Notes: generated by a model not told the origin, from the letters alone. Shown: positions 26,318-35,780, counted from the stretch's first letter. The stretch is 64,000 nucleotides of DNA from Polyangiaceae bacterium (GCA_020633205.1 JACKEB010000012.1:186001-250000), one strand, 5' to 3'. Program-made: numbers and translations.

Positions 26318-27591
26318 GCGCTTGACTGAGCTTGAGCGTCGGCGCTTGTCTTGCGTAGCCGGCGCTCCCTGAGCTTAGCGAGCAGTTCGTCGCGGTTGCT
26401 CGGCGCCGCGACCTTCCCGGGGCGCGGATGCACGCCGCTCCCTCGCGTGTCGAGGCTGTCGTCGGAGGTGTCCGTCTCTGCCGTGGGCTCGGTGGCGGCT
26501 TCCGCTTCGACTTCTTCGACGGACTCCACGGCGACTTCTTCGATGGACTCCGCGGCGACTTCGACCTCTTCGACGGACTCCGCGGCGACTTCGACTGCCA
26601 CCACCTCGTCGACATCAAGCAGCGGTGCTTCTTCCAGCTGCTGTGCCGTCTCTGGCTGCTCGGCCAGCTGCTGGCTGTCGCTGATCGGGGCTGGTTCGTT
26701 TGGGGGCGAGGCTGCCGTCTCTAACGCGTCCGGCGAAAGCGCCAAGAGCTCGTCCACGTCGCCGCCGCTCGGGGCTGGGAGCGGCGTGGTAGCCGTGCTG
26801 GGGGAGCTGTTGTCCAGCAAGGTTGGGATTTGATCGGAAATCGGCAGCGGGGTCATTGCGGGCATCGCTGGGTCCGCCGGCGGTGGCTCTGACAGGGCCT
26901 CCGAAATCAGTGCGTCTAGCTTGAGCGCCGAGCCAGCCAGGGGATCTCCCTCAGGTGCCGGAGCCGGTAGCGAACTCGATCGCACTTCGCGGGTTGCGCT
27001 GGCGACAGCGTCATCCAGGGCTTGCTCCTCGATTGTCTCCGCAGACAACGGTCGCGGAGGTGCGCTGTAGGGGCTGTTTTCCGACTCAAAGCTCCCGAGG
27101 GGCTGGGTTGCCAGGGGCTGGGTGTTGCCCGCCGCGGGGTTGCTCGGTTCGAAGCTGACGGCGACCCCGGGAGCGCTATCAGGGACCGGGTCGCTGTGCT
27201 CGAGCGGTTCCGTATGGATTGGCGCGCTGTTATCTACTTCGCTGAGCGCCTCGACGTCGTCAATGACCTCGTAGTCGTCCTCAGTCAGCGCGGCCAGGGC
27301 CTCTGCAGCTTCGATGAGGGCCTTCGCCGCGGCGTCGAAGCGGCGAAACTTCAGCTCGAGCTGAGAGGGGAACTCGTCATCGCTCGGGCGGAAGCGCGAG
27401 ACGCTGCCTTCTGCCCGCATCAGACGCTGGCCGCCCTCGAGCTTCAACTCGAAGCGCACCACCGTGCCCTCGGGGTGCTCCGGTTGGTCGAGTAGGATGA
27501 TGTTCTTACGCGACAACGTCCAGCCTTCGGCCTGAAGGAACTCTTCCTCGGTTGCGTAGGGACGCACGGTGCGAATGACGACGTGGGACAC
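26284..27591 (-). CDS. PilZ-like protein with long acidic repeat tail
   Basis: 435 residues if started at GTG 27591 (MSHVVIRTVRPYATEEEFLQ); ATG 27651 adds 20 Arg-rich residues and seems less likely. The first ~100 residues match a PilZ-like module (EGTVVRFELKLEGG, LMRAEGSVSRFRPSDD) of the myxobacterial type. About 250 residues of Pro/Ser/Glu/Thr low complexity follow, then repeats of VEEVEVAAES, and a basic C-terminus (RDELLAKLRERRLRKTS). Related proteins act in motility and signalling; c-di-GMP binding is not assured because the usual RxxxR motif is not evident. Confidence 0.65.
   Translation of the reverse strand: MSHVVIRTVRPYATEEEFLQAEGWTLSRKNIILLDQPEHPEGTVVRFELKLEGGQRLMRAEGSVSRFRPSDDEFPSQLELKFRRFDAAAKALIEAAEALAALTEDDYEVIDDVEALSEVDNSAPIHTEPLEHSDPVPDSAPGVAVSFEPSNPAAGNTQPLATQPLGSFESENSPYSAPPRPLSAETIEEQALDDAVASATREVRSSSLPAPAPEGDPLAGSALKLDALISEALSEPPPADPAMPAMTPLPISDQIPTLLDNSSPSTATTPLPAPSGGDVDELLALSPDALETAASPPNEPAPISDSQQLAEQPETAQQLEEAPLLDVDEVVAVEVAAESVEEVEVAAESIEEVAVESVEEVEAEAATEPTAETDTSDDSLDTRGSGVHPRPGKVAAPSNRDELLAKLRERRLRKTSADAQAQSSAQSGSGTSSGT
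26516..26600. repeat. Imperfect in-gene repeat coding Val/Glu-rich units
   Basis: GGACTCCRCGGCGACTTC recurs at about 26521, 26545 and 26575 with 24- and 30-bp spacing. It lies within the minus-strand PilZ-like gene and encodes the VEEVEVAAES series. Codon-multiple spacing keeps the frame. Confidence 0.7.
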
Positions 27592-27839
27592 TCGGGCCTC
27601 GCAGCGGATTGGGCGGTGCTTTGGGCTCCTCGTCGCTCGGGGCGCGCACACGGAGCCTTCTCTGTGTACCAGTCCTCGGCCGCTTTGGGCAACGCCGGCA
27701 GCTAGCGTGCCCCCATCACCGCGAGCCGTATCACCGCGAGCAGCATGACCGTACGCGGATTCAGCCCTGGCTCGGGCGAGCTTGGCGGCAGGAGTCGCGC
27801 GGCGTTGCTCCTCGGTGGGCGACGGGCTACGGGGCGGCC

Positions 27840-29123
27840 ATGCAACAGCCTGGTTCGGGACTTCGGATACTGGTGATTGGTGGCGGGGGACGCGAACATG
27901 CGCTGGCCTGGCGTCTCGCCCAAAGCCCTTCCGTAGCAGAAGTCACGCTGTGTCCCGGAAACCCCGCAATACCCGACCTCGAGAGCGTCAGCGGGGAACC
28001 GAAGGCCGTCGCGCTCGATCGGCGCCCTGATTTGGTGGTCGTTGGACCTGAGGCGCCGCTATGCGCGGGGCTCGCCGATGAGCTGCGCGCCGCCGGATTG
28101 GCCGTGTACGGCCCTGGCGCTGCAGCCGCGCGCCTCGAGGGTTCCAAGGCGTTCATGAAGGAGTTCTGTAAGCGCCACGGCATCTCCACCGCTGCGTTCG
28201 AGGTCGTGCGCAGCGCGGAGGAAGTGCGCGCCGCGCTCGATCGCTTCAGCGCCCGAGGCGAAGTACCCGTAGTGAAGGCGGACGGTCTCTGCGCGGGTAA
28301 GGGCGTTGTCGTCGCGGAGACTGCCGAGGAAGCCTTGAGCGCCAGCCTGGAGATGCTGGAAGGCCGCTTTGGAGACGCCGGGCGCACCATCGTGCTCGAG
28401 GCGCGTCTGCCGGGAGCCGAAGCGAGCGTGCACGCCATCTGTGACGGCGAGCGGGTGCTGATGCTGCCCGCGGCGCAGGACCACAAGCGCATCGGCGAGG
28501 GCGATCGCGGACCAAACACCGGCGGCATGGGGACTTACGCTCCCGCGCCCCTCGTGGATGCAGCGCTGCTCGATCGCGTGCGTGAGGAAGTGGTGATGCC
28601 CGTGATCCGCGGCATGCAACAGGAGGGCAGCCCCTTCGTTGGGACGTTGTTCGTTGGGCTGATGGTCTCGCCTGCGGGGGAGCCGGAGGTGCTCGAGTTC
28701 AACGTGAGGTTTGGGGATCCGGAGACCCAGGTGTTGATGGCGACCCTCGACGGCGACCTCGGTAGGCTGCTGCTGAGCGCGGCGCAGGGCGCTCTGCGGC
28801 CGGAGGTCGTGACGGTGAGTTCGCGGCACGCCATGTGCGTGGTGATGGCGGCCCACGGCTACCCAGAAACACCTCGCAAAGGCGACGTGATCGAGGGCTT
28901 GGAGCAAGCCGCAGAGGTCGAAGGAAGCGCGGTATTTCACGCCGGCACTTCGCTCCGTGACGGACGCGTCGTCACTGCTGGGGGACGGGTGCTTGGCGTA
29001 ACCGCTACGGCGGCTGACCTGGCTCAGGCGCGCGAGCGCGCCTACACGGCTGTCGAGCGGATCCGCTTCGCTGGTATGCAATTCCGTAGGGATATTGGAT
29101 ACCGCGCGCTCGGTAAGGTATGA
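27840..29123 (+). CDS. purD: Phosphoribosylamine--glycine ligase
   Basis: 427 residues from ATG 27840. The ATP-grasp enzyme makes GAR in purine synthesis. Markers are RILVIGGGGREHALAWRLAQ, GPEAPLCAGLADELR, VKADGLCAGKGVVVA, GPNTGGMGTYAPAPL and VLEFNVRFGDPETQV. The stop overlaps tsaC by 4 bases (ATGA), starting a purD-tsaC-serC-serA run. Confidence 0.97.
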   Translation: MQQPGSGLRILVIGGGGREHALAWRLAQSPSVAEVTLCPGNPAIPDLESVSGEPKAVALDRRPDLVVVGPEAPLCAGLADELRAAGLAVYGPGAAAARLEGSKAFMKEFCKRHGISTAAFEVVRSAEEVRAALDRFSARGEVPVVKADGLCAGKGVVVAETAEEALSASLEMLEGRFGDAGRTIVLEARLPGAEASVHAICDGERVLMLPAAQDHKRIGEGDRGPNTGGMGTYAPAPLVDAALLDRVREEVVMPVIRGMQQEGSPFVGTLFVGLMVSPAGEPEVLEFNVRFGDPETQVLMATLDGDLGRLLLSAAQGALRPEVVTVSSRHAMCVVMAAHGYPETPRKGDVIEGLEQAAEVEGSAVFHAGTSLRDGRVVTAGGRVLGVTATAADLAQARERAYTAVERIRFAGMQFRRDIGYRALGKV

Positions 29124-29719
29124 GCATGAGACGTGTGGTCGGCGAGCGCGCGGCGCTGGAACTGCTGCTATTGGGTGAGGTGGTCGCCGTCGCTACGGAG
29201 TCTTCATTCGGTCTACTTGCTGACGCGAACAACCCCCGTGCCGTCGATCGATTGCTGAAGACGAAGCACCGCGACAACAAAGGCATCGGCCTGATCGTAC
29301 CGGGGTTGCCCCAGTGGGCTCATTGGGTACACGACGTGCCTGAGACCGCCCGTTTGCTCGCAGAGAAGTTTTGGCCAGGTGGGCTGACTATCGTGTTACC
29401 CGCGGCTCACACCGTGGACACACGTTTGACTCATGCAGGCACGATCGGCGTTCGTGAAGCCGGACCAAGCGCGGCTCGGCGCCTCGCTAAGCTGTCTGGA
29501 CTCACGCTTACGGCGACGAGCGCGAACCCACCTGGGGAGCCTGCGGCGCTCGATCATACGAGCGCGGAGCAAGCGCTGCCCGGGGTTTGGGTCGTAGTCG
29601 GACACGCGCCGGGTGGATTGCCATCGACCTTGGTCGCGCTAGATGAAGGCCGTGCGAGGCTGATCCGTGAAGGTGCGGTTCCCCGGCAAGCGGTCGGCCA
29701 AGTGGTCGCGCTTGACTAA
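29120..29719 (+). CDS. tsaC: Sua5/YrdC/YciO-family threonylcarbamoyl-AMP synthase
   Basis: 199 residues from ATG 29120 (alternative ATG 29126). It matches the YrdC fold: GEVVAVATESSFGLLADA, LKTKHRDNKGIGLIV (KxR and nucleotide-binding part), FWPGGLTIVLPA and LTATSANPPGEPA. The family makes threonylcarbamoyl-AMP for t6A37 of ANN-reading tRNAs. The short YrdC form is seen, without the Sua5 C-terminal domain. YciO-type function is the alternative. Confidence 0.88.
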   Translation: MSMRRVVGERAALELLLLGEVVAVATESSFGLLADANNPRAVDRLLKTKHRDNKGIGLIVPGLPQWAHWVHDVPETARLLAEKFWPGGLTIVLPAAHTVDTRLTHAGTIGVREAGPSAARRLAKLSGLTLTATSANPPGEPAALDHTSAEQALPGVWVVVGHAPGGLPSTLVALDEGRARLIREGAVPRQAVGQVVALD

Positions 29720-29774
29720 GACGCGTCCAGTTACTACGCGATGGCCCCGCAGGCCCTTGTCTGCGTGGAGGAAA

Positions 29775-30857
29775 ATGGCCCGAGTAATCAACTTCAACGC
29801 TGGTCCGGCAGCGCTGCCATTGGCAGCGCTCGAACGCGCTCAAGCAGAGCTTCTCGATCTCGAGGGCACTGGAATGAGTGTCATTGAGCACAGTCACCGC
29901 GGCAAAGCCTACGACGCTGTCCACCAGCAGACACTGGCTCTGGTGCGGGAGCTGCTCAGCGTCCCGGACACTCACGAGGTGCTGCTGTTACAAGGCGGCG
30001 CGAGCATGCAGTTCGCGATGCTGCCGATGAACTTCCTTGGGGAGGGGCAGAGCGCTGACTACGTCGTCACCGGCTCTTGGTCCAAGAAGGCGCTAAGCGA
30101 AGCCAAGGTGATTGGCTCGGCGCGCGCGGCGGCAAACGTCGGCGTCGACGGCAAGTTCACCCGTATCCCGAAGGCTTCTGAGCTGGAGCTGGATCCGAAC
30201 GCCCAGTACGTCCACATCACCAGCAACAACACCATCGCTGGGACGCAGTGGTTCGACTTCCCGGAGACCAAGGCACCGCTGTTCGCCGACATGTCGAGCG
30301 ACATCATGTGGCGCCCGATCGACGTCTCCAAGTTCGGTGTGATCTACGCGGGTGCGCAGAAGAACATCGGACCGAGCGGACTCGCTCTGGTGATCATCGA
30401 CAAGGCGCTGATCGCCAAGGAGAAGGAAACGACTCCGGCGATCCTGCGCTACTCGACGCACGCCTCGAACAACTCGCTCTACAACACGCCGCCGACGTTC
30501 AGCATCTACCTGATGCGCAATGTGCTGGAGGTGGTCAAGGCAGCGGGTGGCTTGGCAGCCATGGAGAAGAAGAACCGCGAGAAGGGTGCAGTGTTGTACG
30601 GCGCCATCGATGCGGACCCCGACTTCTACCGTTGCCCCGTGGAAAAGGGCAGCCGTTCGTTGATGAACGTGGTGTTCAACCTCCCGACGCCTGAGCTCGA
30701 GGCAGAGTTCATCAAGGCAGCGACGGAGAAGGGCATGATCGGCCTCAAGGGCCATCGCTCCGTGGGCGGCGTGCGCGCTTCGATCTACAACGCCGCCGAA
30801 GTGGCCTGGGTAGAGACCCTCGCCAGCTTCATGGCTGATTTCAGGAAGGGTAAGTGA
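29775..30857 (+). CDS. serC: Phosphoserine aminotransferase
   Basis: 360 residues from ATG 29775 with GGAGGA at 29767-29772. The PLP-dependent enzyme transfers an amino group from glutamate to 3-phosphohydroxypyruvate. Features are NFNAGPAALP, EHSHRGKAYD, LLLQGGASMQF, and the PLP lysine at Lys196 (YAGAQKNIGPSG). Stop overlaps the serA ATG by one base, giving a serC-serA operon. Confidence 0.97.
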   Translation: MARVINFNAGPAALPLAALERAQAELLDLEGTGMSVIEHSHRGKAYDAVHQQTLALVRELLSVPDTHEVLLLQGGASMQFAMLPMNFLGEGQSADYVVTGSWSKKALSEAKVIGSARAAANVGVDGKFTRIPKASELELDPNAQYVHITSNNTIAGTQWFDFPETKAPLFADMSSDIMWRPIDVSKFGVIYAGAQKNIGPSGLALVIIDKALIAKEKETTPAILRYSTHASNNSLYNTPPTFSIYLMRNVLEVVKAAGGLAAMEKKNREKGAVLYGAIDADPDFYRCPVEKGSRSLMNVVFNLPTPELEAEFIKAATEKGMIGLKGHRSVGGVRASIYNAAEVAWVETLASFMADFRKGK

Positions 30858-32446
30858 TGGCAAAGGTTCTGGTTTCTGACAGCCTGAGCAAACAAGGGCT
30901 GGAGATCCTCGAGAAGGCCGCTGGGATCGAGGTCGACTACAAGCCCGGTCTCTCCGAGGACGAGCTTGCGGCTTGCATCGGCGCCTATCACGGCCTGGTG
31001 ATCCGTAGCGGATCCAAGGTCACGAAGAAGGTGCTCGACGCCGCAGAGAACCTGCGCGTGGTGGGTCGCGCTGGCATCGGCGTGGACAACGTCGACGTCA
31101 AGGAGGCCTCTCGTCGCGGCATCGTGGTGATGAACACCCCGACGGGGAACGCCGTCACCACGGCCGAGCACGCGCTGTCCTTGCTGATGAGCATGGCCCG
31201 CAAGATCCCCGCCGCCTGCGCTTCTATGAAGGAAGGCAAGTGGGAGAAGAAGCTGTTCGAGGGCCGTGAGCTGACGGGCAAGACGCTCGGCGTCATCGGA
31301 CTTGGCAACATCGGACGTATCCTCGCGGATCGCGCTCGTGGGCTGCACATGGAGGTCATCGCGTTCGATCCGGTTGTGACGAGCGATCGCGCTTCTGAAC
31401 TCGGGGTAGAGCTGGTGAGCCTGGATGAGCTGTGGCGCCGCGCCGACGCCATCTCCGTGCACACGCCGCTTACGGCTGAGACCAAGAACTTGGTCAACGA
31501 CGACACCATCGCGAAGATGAAGGACGGCGTGCTGCTCGTGAACGCGGCGCGCGGCGGCGTCTACGATGAAGCCGCGCTGGTGCGTGGTCTCGATTCTGGG
31601 AAGATCGGCGGCGTAGCCCTCGATGTTTTCCCCGAGGAACCGCCTGGTCTCAGCGAGATCGTCAAGCACCCGGGCAGCGTGGTGACTCCGCACCTTGGCG
31701 CCTCCACCAAGGAGGCTCAGCTGCGCGTCGCCGTGGAGATCTGCCAGCAGGTAATTGCGTACCTGACGGAAGGCACCATCACGAACTCCGTGAACGTGCC
31801 TTCAGTGCCCCGCGATATGGCGAGCACGCTAGGACCGTACGTGACGTTGGCGAAGCGCCTGGGCCAGTTCCTTGGACAGGTGGAGAGCCTCCAGCCTCGC
31901 GCGGTGGAGCTGGAGTTCAGCGGTGAAGCTGCAGGACTCAAGCTGGCGCCGGTGGTCAACGCCGCCCTCGCAGGTGTGCTCGACCAGTTCCTCGAGGAAG
32001 GCGTGAATCCGATCAACGCGCCGATGGTCGCGGGCGACCGCGGCATCGACGTGCGCGAGCTGAAGAGCACGGGCAAGAGCGGCTTCGCGACGCTCGTGTC
32101 TCTCACCGTGACCGGTGCAGACGGGGAACGCGTCTCCGTTTCGGGCACGCTGGCTTCGGATCGCGGCCCGCGCCTCGTGCGCTGGGGTGACTTCGATCTC
32201 GATCTGCTGCTCGAAGGCGCCATGCTGGTGATGAAGAACGCTGACAAGCCCGGCGTCATCGGAAACATCGGAACCATCCTGGGCGAGAACTCGATCAACA
32301 TCTCTCGCATGCAGGTAGGAGTCCACAGCTCGAGCGAGTCAGCGGCGTCGCTCTGGATGCTCGACTCGGAGCTCAACGAGAGCACCCTCGAGAAGATCCG
32401 CGGCGTGAACTATGTGAAGCAGGCCTCCAAGGTCGTCCTCGCGTAG
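30857..32446 (+). CDS. serA: D-3-phosphoglycerate dehydrogenase, long ACT-containing form
   Basis: 529 residues from ATG 30857 (a GTG at 30854 is adjacent). First enzyme of serine synthesis. Substrate/NAD domains hold VGRAGIGVDNVD, VIGLGNIGR and the catalytic Arg/Glu/His region ending VVTPHLGASTKEAQ. An intervening (ASB) domain spans about residues 320-440, and a C-terminal ACT domain (VIGNIGTILGENSINISRMQ) suggests serine feedback. This is the Bacillus/Mycobacterium-like long type. A terminator follows. Confidence 0.97.
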   Translation: MAKVLVSDSLSKQGLEILEKAAGIEVDYKPGLSEDELAACIGAYHGLVIRSGSKVTKKVLDAAENLRVVGRAGIGVDNVDVKEASRRGIVVMNTPTGNAVTTAEHALSLLMSMARKIPAACASMKEGKWEKKLFEGRELTGKTLGVIGLGNIGRILADRARGLHMEVIAFDPVVTSDRASELGVELVSLDELWRRADAISVHTPLTAETKNLVNDDTIAKMKDGVLLVNAARGGVYDEAALVRGLDSGKIGGVALDVFPEEPPGLSEIVKHPGSVVTPHLGASTKEAQLRVAVEICQQVIAYLTEGTITNSVNVPSVPRDMASTLGPYVTLAKRLGQFLGQVESLQPRAVELEFSGEAAGLKLAPVVNAALAGVLDQFLEEGVNPINAPMVAGDRGIDVRELKSTGKSGFATLVSLTVTGADGERVSVSGTLASDRGPRLVRWGDFDLDLLLEGAMLVMKNADKPGVIGNIGTILGENSINISRMQVGVHSSSESAASLWMLDSELNESTLEKIRGVNYVKQASKVVLA

Positions 32447-32470
32447 TCCGCGCACGCGTCTGCACAGCAA

Positions 32471-32500
32471 AGAAAAGGCTCCCGGGAGGGAGCCTTTTCT
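32471..32500. terminator. Bidirectional-capable terminator after serA
   Basis: A 13-bp stem AGAAAAGGCTCCC (32471-32483) pairs with GGGAGCCTTTTCT (32488-32500) around a 4-base loop. A-rich left and T-rich right sides could terminate transcription from either direction; the converging gene at 32540 ends 40 bases away. Confidence 0.9.
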
Positions 32501-32539
32501 GCGTTTGCCCGTTTGCAGTCGCTAGCGGGTGGTGGCGCC

Positions 32540-33376
32540 TCAAAACTGCCAGGCACCGAAGCGTGACTTGCGACTCTGTGCGATCAGCTTGCCGTTGAAG
32601 TCCCGTACGCTGGTCGAGCCGCTGATCAACATGGGGAGCGAGGCGGCGACCGCTAGCCCGCCCAGCGCCAGAGCAGCGATGCCAGCGGTCTTCATGCCTT
32701 GGGAGTCCTGATAGTGCCCCACGCCATACAGCGCGCCGCCGCCCAGGGCGATCGGTGTGCCGATGGCGAGGGAAAGCACGCCCCAATCGCGCCAACTCTT
32801 GCTTCCGCCGTCGACGCTCAAGCGTGCGGTGCCTACGCCAGGCTGCAGGCGGAAGACGTTGGTGGTCGTCATGCCAGGTGCGCGCACCCGAGCTTCGGCC
32901 CCATCGACTTCTAGTGTTGTTCCGCACGGAGCCTGACACGCGCGCTTCCACGGACCACCGTAGGTGACCGAACGCAGCTCGAGCCACGCCTCGGGGTAGT
33001 TCACCTTCAACTCCACGCGGGCTTGGGTTGGCGCCGTGTATTGGGATGGTGGCGCGAAGGGGGCGGGTGCTGCGGGTGTCGGTGCTGGCGCGGCGGGCGG
33101 GGGAGGTGCGCTAGGCGGCGCGCTAGGCGCTGGCGCGCTCGCCGGAGGTGCGGTCGGCGCGGGCGCGCTGGGGGCGCTCGATTCGGGCGCCGGGGCCTGA
33201 GATGGAGCTGGCGCTGCGCTTGGCGCGGGCGCGCTGCTCGTCGCAGGCGCGCTGGTTGTCGTGCCGCTTGGCGCGGAGGGTGGGGCGCCGTTGCGTCCCG
33301 GCGGCGGATCCGCGTGTGCTACCACGGAGCCTGCTACTAGGATGGTTCCAACGACGGCGGCCACTCGCAGCTGCAT
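32540..33376 (-). CDS. Exported Ala/Pro-rich protein with PEGA-like segment and membrane helices
   Basis: 278 residues from ATG 33376 (MQLRVAAVVGTILVAGSVVAHA, a clear signal peptide). Residues 25-115 are Ala/Pro/Ser low complexity. Residues 118-175 form a beta-rich, PEGA-like part with a Cys pair (CQAPCG). Two hydrophobic helices follow at about 188-212 and 220-242. Architecture resembles the protein at 848-1879, suggesting a shared myxobacterial envelope design. Function unknown. Confidence 0.72.
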   Translation of the reverse strand: MQLRVAAVVGTILVAGSVVAHADPPPGRNGAPPSAPSGTTTSAPATSSAPAPSAAPAPSQAPAPESSAPSAPAPTAPPASAPAPSAPPSAPPPPAAPAPTPAAPAPFAPPSQYTAPTQARVELKVNYPEAWLELRSVTYGGPWKRACQAPCGTTLEVDGAEARVRAPGMTTTNVFRLQPGVGTARLSVDGGSKSWRDWGVLSLAIGTPIALGGGALYGVGHYQDSQGMKTAGIAALALGGLAVAASLPMLISGSTSVRDFNGKLIAQSRKSRFGAWQF

Positions 33377-33546
33377 GGGGGCGGAGCCTTCCAGCCCACA
33401 CCCGGGTCTGCAAGGGGGTGTTTCGCTGGCTGAGGCGGAGCCGCTTGACGCCGACTCCGCGTAACCGATAACCCGAGGCAGATGACCGGCTGGGTCCACA
33501 GTGTGGCGCTTTGCGTCGCTTATGATGAGTCGACTTGGAGTGCGCC

Positions 33547-34032
33547 ATGGAACCCGCGGTAGTGCTTGCCCCTGGAACCGAGCGCAACACGCTCGCGGCG
33601 CGTTTTGCGGACGTCATCCGCGCCAACGTTCAAGCTTCATCGGGGAAACGCGAAGCCTTCGAGGAGCTGCAAGGATCCGTCTTCGTCGTGGTCAACGACC
33701 CTCCCTCACCCCCCGATCTTCCTCGAGCTTCCGTTGCTCCGGGTTGGGGTGGAGCGCTGACCCTACGCTTCGACCTGGGTCAGCTCACCATCCACGACGG
33801 CTTAGTGGGGGTGCCCGTGGTGACGCTACGAGGCGCACCCCAGGTGATTGAAGGGCTTCCGGAGCTTAAGCCGAGCTTGGGCGGGCGCGCGCTGCGTGGA
33901 GCCCTCGCGAGCTTGGCGGCGCTGCGCTGGATCCGCGGGCAGGGTGAGGACGCCCTGAAGGTGTACGGCCTCACTCGTCATCCGCGGCTCACCGTCGGCG
34001 TGCTCCGTGTTCTCTCCCGGCATCGCTGGTAG
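33547..34032 (+). CDS. Hypothetical protein upstream of FHA cluster
   Basis: 161 residues from ATG 33547 with GGAG at 33537-33540. A central alpha/beta pattern (LTLRFDLGQLTIHDGL, VVTLRGAPQVIEGL) and a C-terminal helix are visible. No family recognised. It lies 60 bases before the first FHA gene on the same strand and may belong to that unit. Confidence 0.6.
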   Translation: MEPAVVLAPGTERNTLAARFADVIRANVQASSGKREAFEELQGSVFVVVNDPPSPPDLPRASVAPGWGGALTLRFDLGQLTIHDGLVGVPVVTLRGAPQVIEGLPELKPSLGGRALRGALASLAALRWIRGQGEDALKVYGLTRHPRLTVGVLRVLSRHRW

Positions 34033-34092
34033 CAGCGGGCGTTCTGGGCCATGGTACGCTCGTCGGGGGGCGCGGTGTTGGCGACGATGTAG

Positions 34093-34944
34093 GTGAGCAT
34101 AGCGGTGCGATTCCGACTCAGGTTTTTATTGCAAGAGATCGATCTGTCGCCAGGCGTCACCGTCCTAGGTCGCAGTCCGACCTGTCACGTCACGCTCGAC
34201 GATCCGCTGGTCAGTCGTGAGCACGCGCAGCTCTCAGTCCGTGGAAACCAAGTCACGGTCCAGGACCTGGGCTCGCGCAACGGAACCTTGGTGAACGGCG
34301 AAAAGCTAGCTGGCACTCAGGAGTTGCGCGACGGCGATCGCGTGCGCCTCGGCACGCAGGAGCTTGTGTTTTACCACCTCGACGACGCAGATCGCGCGGC
34401 AGGGCGAGCCACCGGATTCATGACGCGTTGCGCGGCGTGTGGTGTTCCTTACCCTGCGGAAGCGGGAACGTGCCCCAACTGCGGCAGCGATCACCGAGTC
34501 GAGGACGATACCGTGAGTGGCGTCGTAGGTGCCACGGATCAGAACTGGACGCTGCAGCTCTTGATCGAAGTGCTGCAGCGCGCCGAGACCGTGAACCGTA
34601 CCGAAGACGTTGAGCGCCTGCTGGAGCGTGCTCGCGCCAACATCGAAGGCCGCCTGGCGGCCAATCATCACGTCGCGCCGGAGCACCTCGACGCCGTCGC
34701 CGTGAGCGCCTCCCGTCTCGCGCGGAGACTCGGCAACGCTCGCTGGGGGCGCTGGGCGCTGGATGTGTTCGCTGCGGCGAATCGCTTACCGCCCGAGGTC
34801 GTGAGCGTCGAGTTGCACACTCTGCCGCCCGACTCCCAAGGAGAGCTGCGGGGCTCGGTTGAGCGTATCCTTGCGGAAGTGACGGAGGAGAGTGCGGAGC
34901 GGCGTCAGGCGTTGTTGCGCTTGGCGGCTGACCTTGAGGCATGA
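34093..34944 (+). CDS. FHA-domain protein with zinc ribbon
   Basis: 283 residues from GTG 34093. The FHA domain (residues 5-95) has VLGRSPTCHVTL, LVSREHAQL and LGSRNGTLVNG, the phosphothreonine-binding loop residues. A CxxC...CxxC zinc ribbon follows (CAACG, CPNCG). The last ~130 residues are helical. FHA domains bind phospho-Thr made by Ser/Thr kinases such as the one at 1887. Stop overlaps the next FHA gene's ATG (ATGA). Confidence 0.9.
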   Translation: MSIAVRFRLRFLLQEIDLSPGVTVLGRSPTCHVTLDDPLVSREHAQLSVRGNQVTVQDLGSRNGTLVNGEKLAGTQELRDGDRVRLGTQELVFYHLDDADRAAGRATGFMTRCAACGVPYPAEAGTCPNCGSDHRVEDDTVSGVVGATDQNWTLQLLIEVLQRAETVNRTEDVERLLERARANIEGRLAANHHVAPEHLDAVAVSASRLARRLGNARWGRWALDVFAAANRLPPEVVSVELHTLPPDSQGELRGSVERILAEVTEESAERRQALLRLAADLEA

Positions 34945-35690
34945 AGTATCGCCTGCGGTACCTGCAGCATGACTTCGAACTCAGCCTTGGGCAGTTCGTG
35001 ATTGGGCGCGCCGCGGAGTGTCAGCTTTCCCTGGATGATCCGCTAGTTTCGCGTCGCCATGCGCTGCTCGCAGTGTCGGACACGGAGATCAGCGTCGAAG
35101 ATCTGGGCAGCCGCAACGGTGTGCTCGTCAATGGAGAGGCGCTCAGCGGAAGCCTGGTGCTCAAGCACGGCGATCGGATCCAGATCGGCAGCCAACAGAT
35201 GCTGCTCTTGCGGGCGCGAGACGATCGAGCTCAAACCCAGATGCGCATGGAAGCGGCGACCTCCGCGGACGCGGTCGGGTTGCTCGGGAACTTGGCAGAC
35301 AAGGCCTTCGCCCTCGGACGCGGCGCAGAAGCCGAGCGGATTTTGAGCGGCTACCTCGACGGCGTGGCGAGTGATCTCAACGGCGGCCTCGAAGTGAGTG
35401 ATCGCGTGGTGGACCAGGCTGCGGAGTACGCCTCCAGGTTGGCGCTGGCCACCGGCAAGGGGCGCTGGGTGGACTACATCATCACCCTGTATTCCAAGTT
35501 GAATCGTCCGTGCCCAGCGGCGGTCGTCGATGGCCTGTATTCCGGACTTCGCAAGGTCGACAACATCGACCGAACGCGGCTGCGAGACTACATCGCGGGC
35601 CTTAAAAAACGCGCGAATAGCCTCGGCCCGAACGAGCGCTTCCTCCTCAGTCGCCTCGAGGGGCTGGAGCGCCTCGCAGCGCTCAAGTAG
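34941..35690 (+). CDS. FHA-domain protein with paralogous helical C-terminus
   Basis: 249 residues from ATG 34941. FHA motifs: VIGRAAECQLSL, LVSRRHALL, LGSRNGVLVNG. The C-terminal ~135 residues (LADKAFALGRGAEAERIL, LALATGKGRWVDYI, LGPNERFLLSRLEGLERL) recur in the protein at 36019, so the two genes are duplicates. The stop codon lies in a sequence that is repeated downstream at 35711-35780. Confidence 0.9.
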   Translation: MKYRLRYLQHDFELSLGQFVIGRAAECQLSLDDPLVSRRHALLAVSDTEISVEDLGSRNGVLVNGEALSGSLVLKHGDRIQIGSQQMLLLRARDDRAQTQMRMEAATSADAVGLLGNLADKAFALGRGAEAERILSGYLDGVASDLNGGLEVSDRVVDQAAEYASRLALATGKGRWVDYIITLYSKLNRPCPAAVVDGLYSGLRKVDNIDRTRLRDYIAGLKKRANSLGPNERFLLSRLEGLERLAALK

Positions 35691-35710
35691 CCACCGCAGG
35701 CAGCCACCGC

Positions 35711-35780
35711 GCCCAAGTAGCCACTGCGCCCAAGTAGCCACTGCGCTCAAGTAGCCACTGCGCTCAAGTAGCCACCGCGC
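35711..35780. repeat. 17-bp tandem repeat derived from a gene end
   Basis: CAAGTAGCCACTGCGCY occurs with CAAGTAG at 35714, 35731, 35748 and 35765, a strict 17-bp period. The same CAAGTAGCCACC is present at 35684-35695, where its TAG is the stop of the FHA gene. About four copies plus this founder. Confidence 0.88.
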
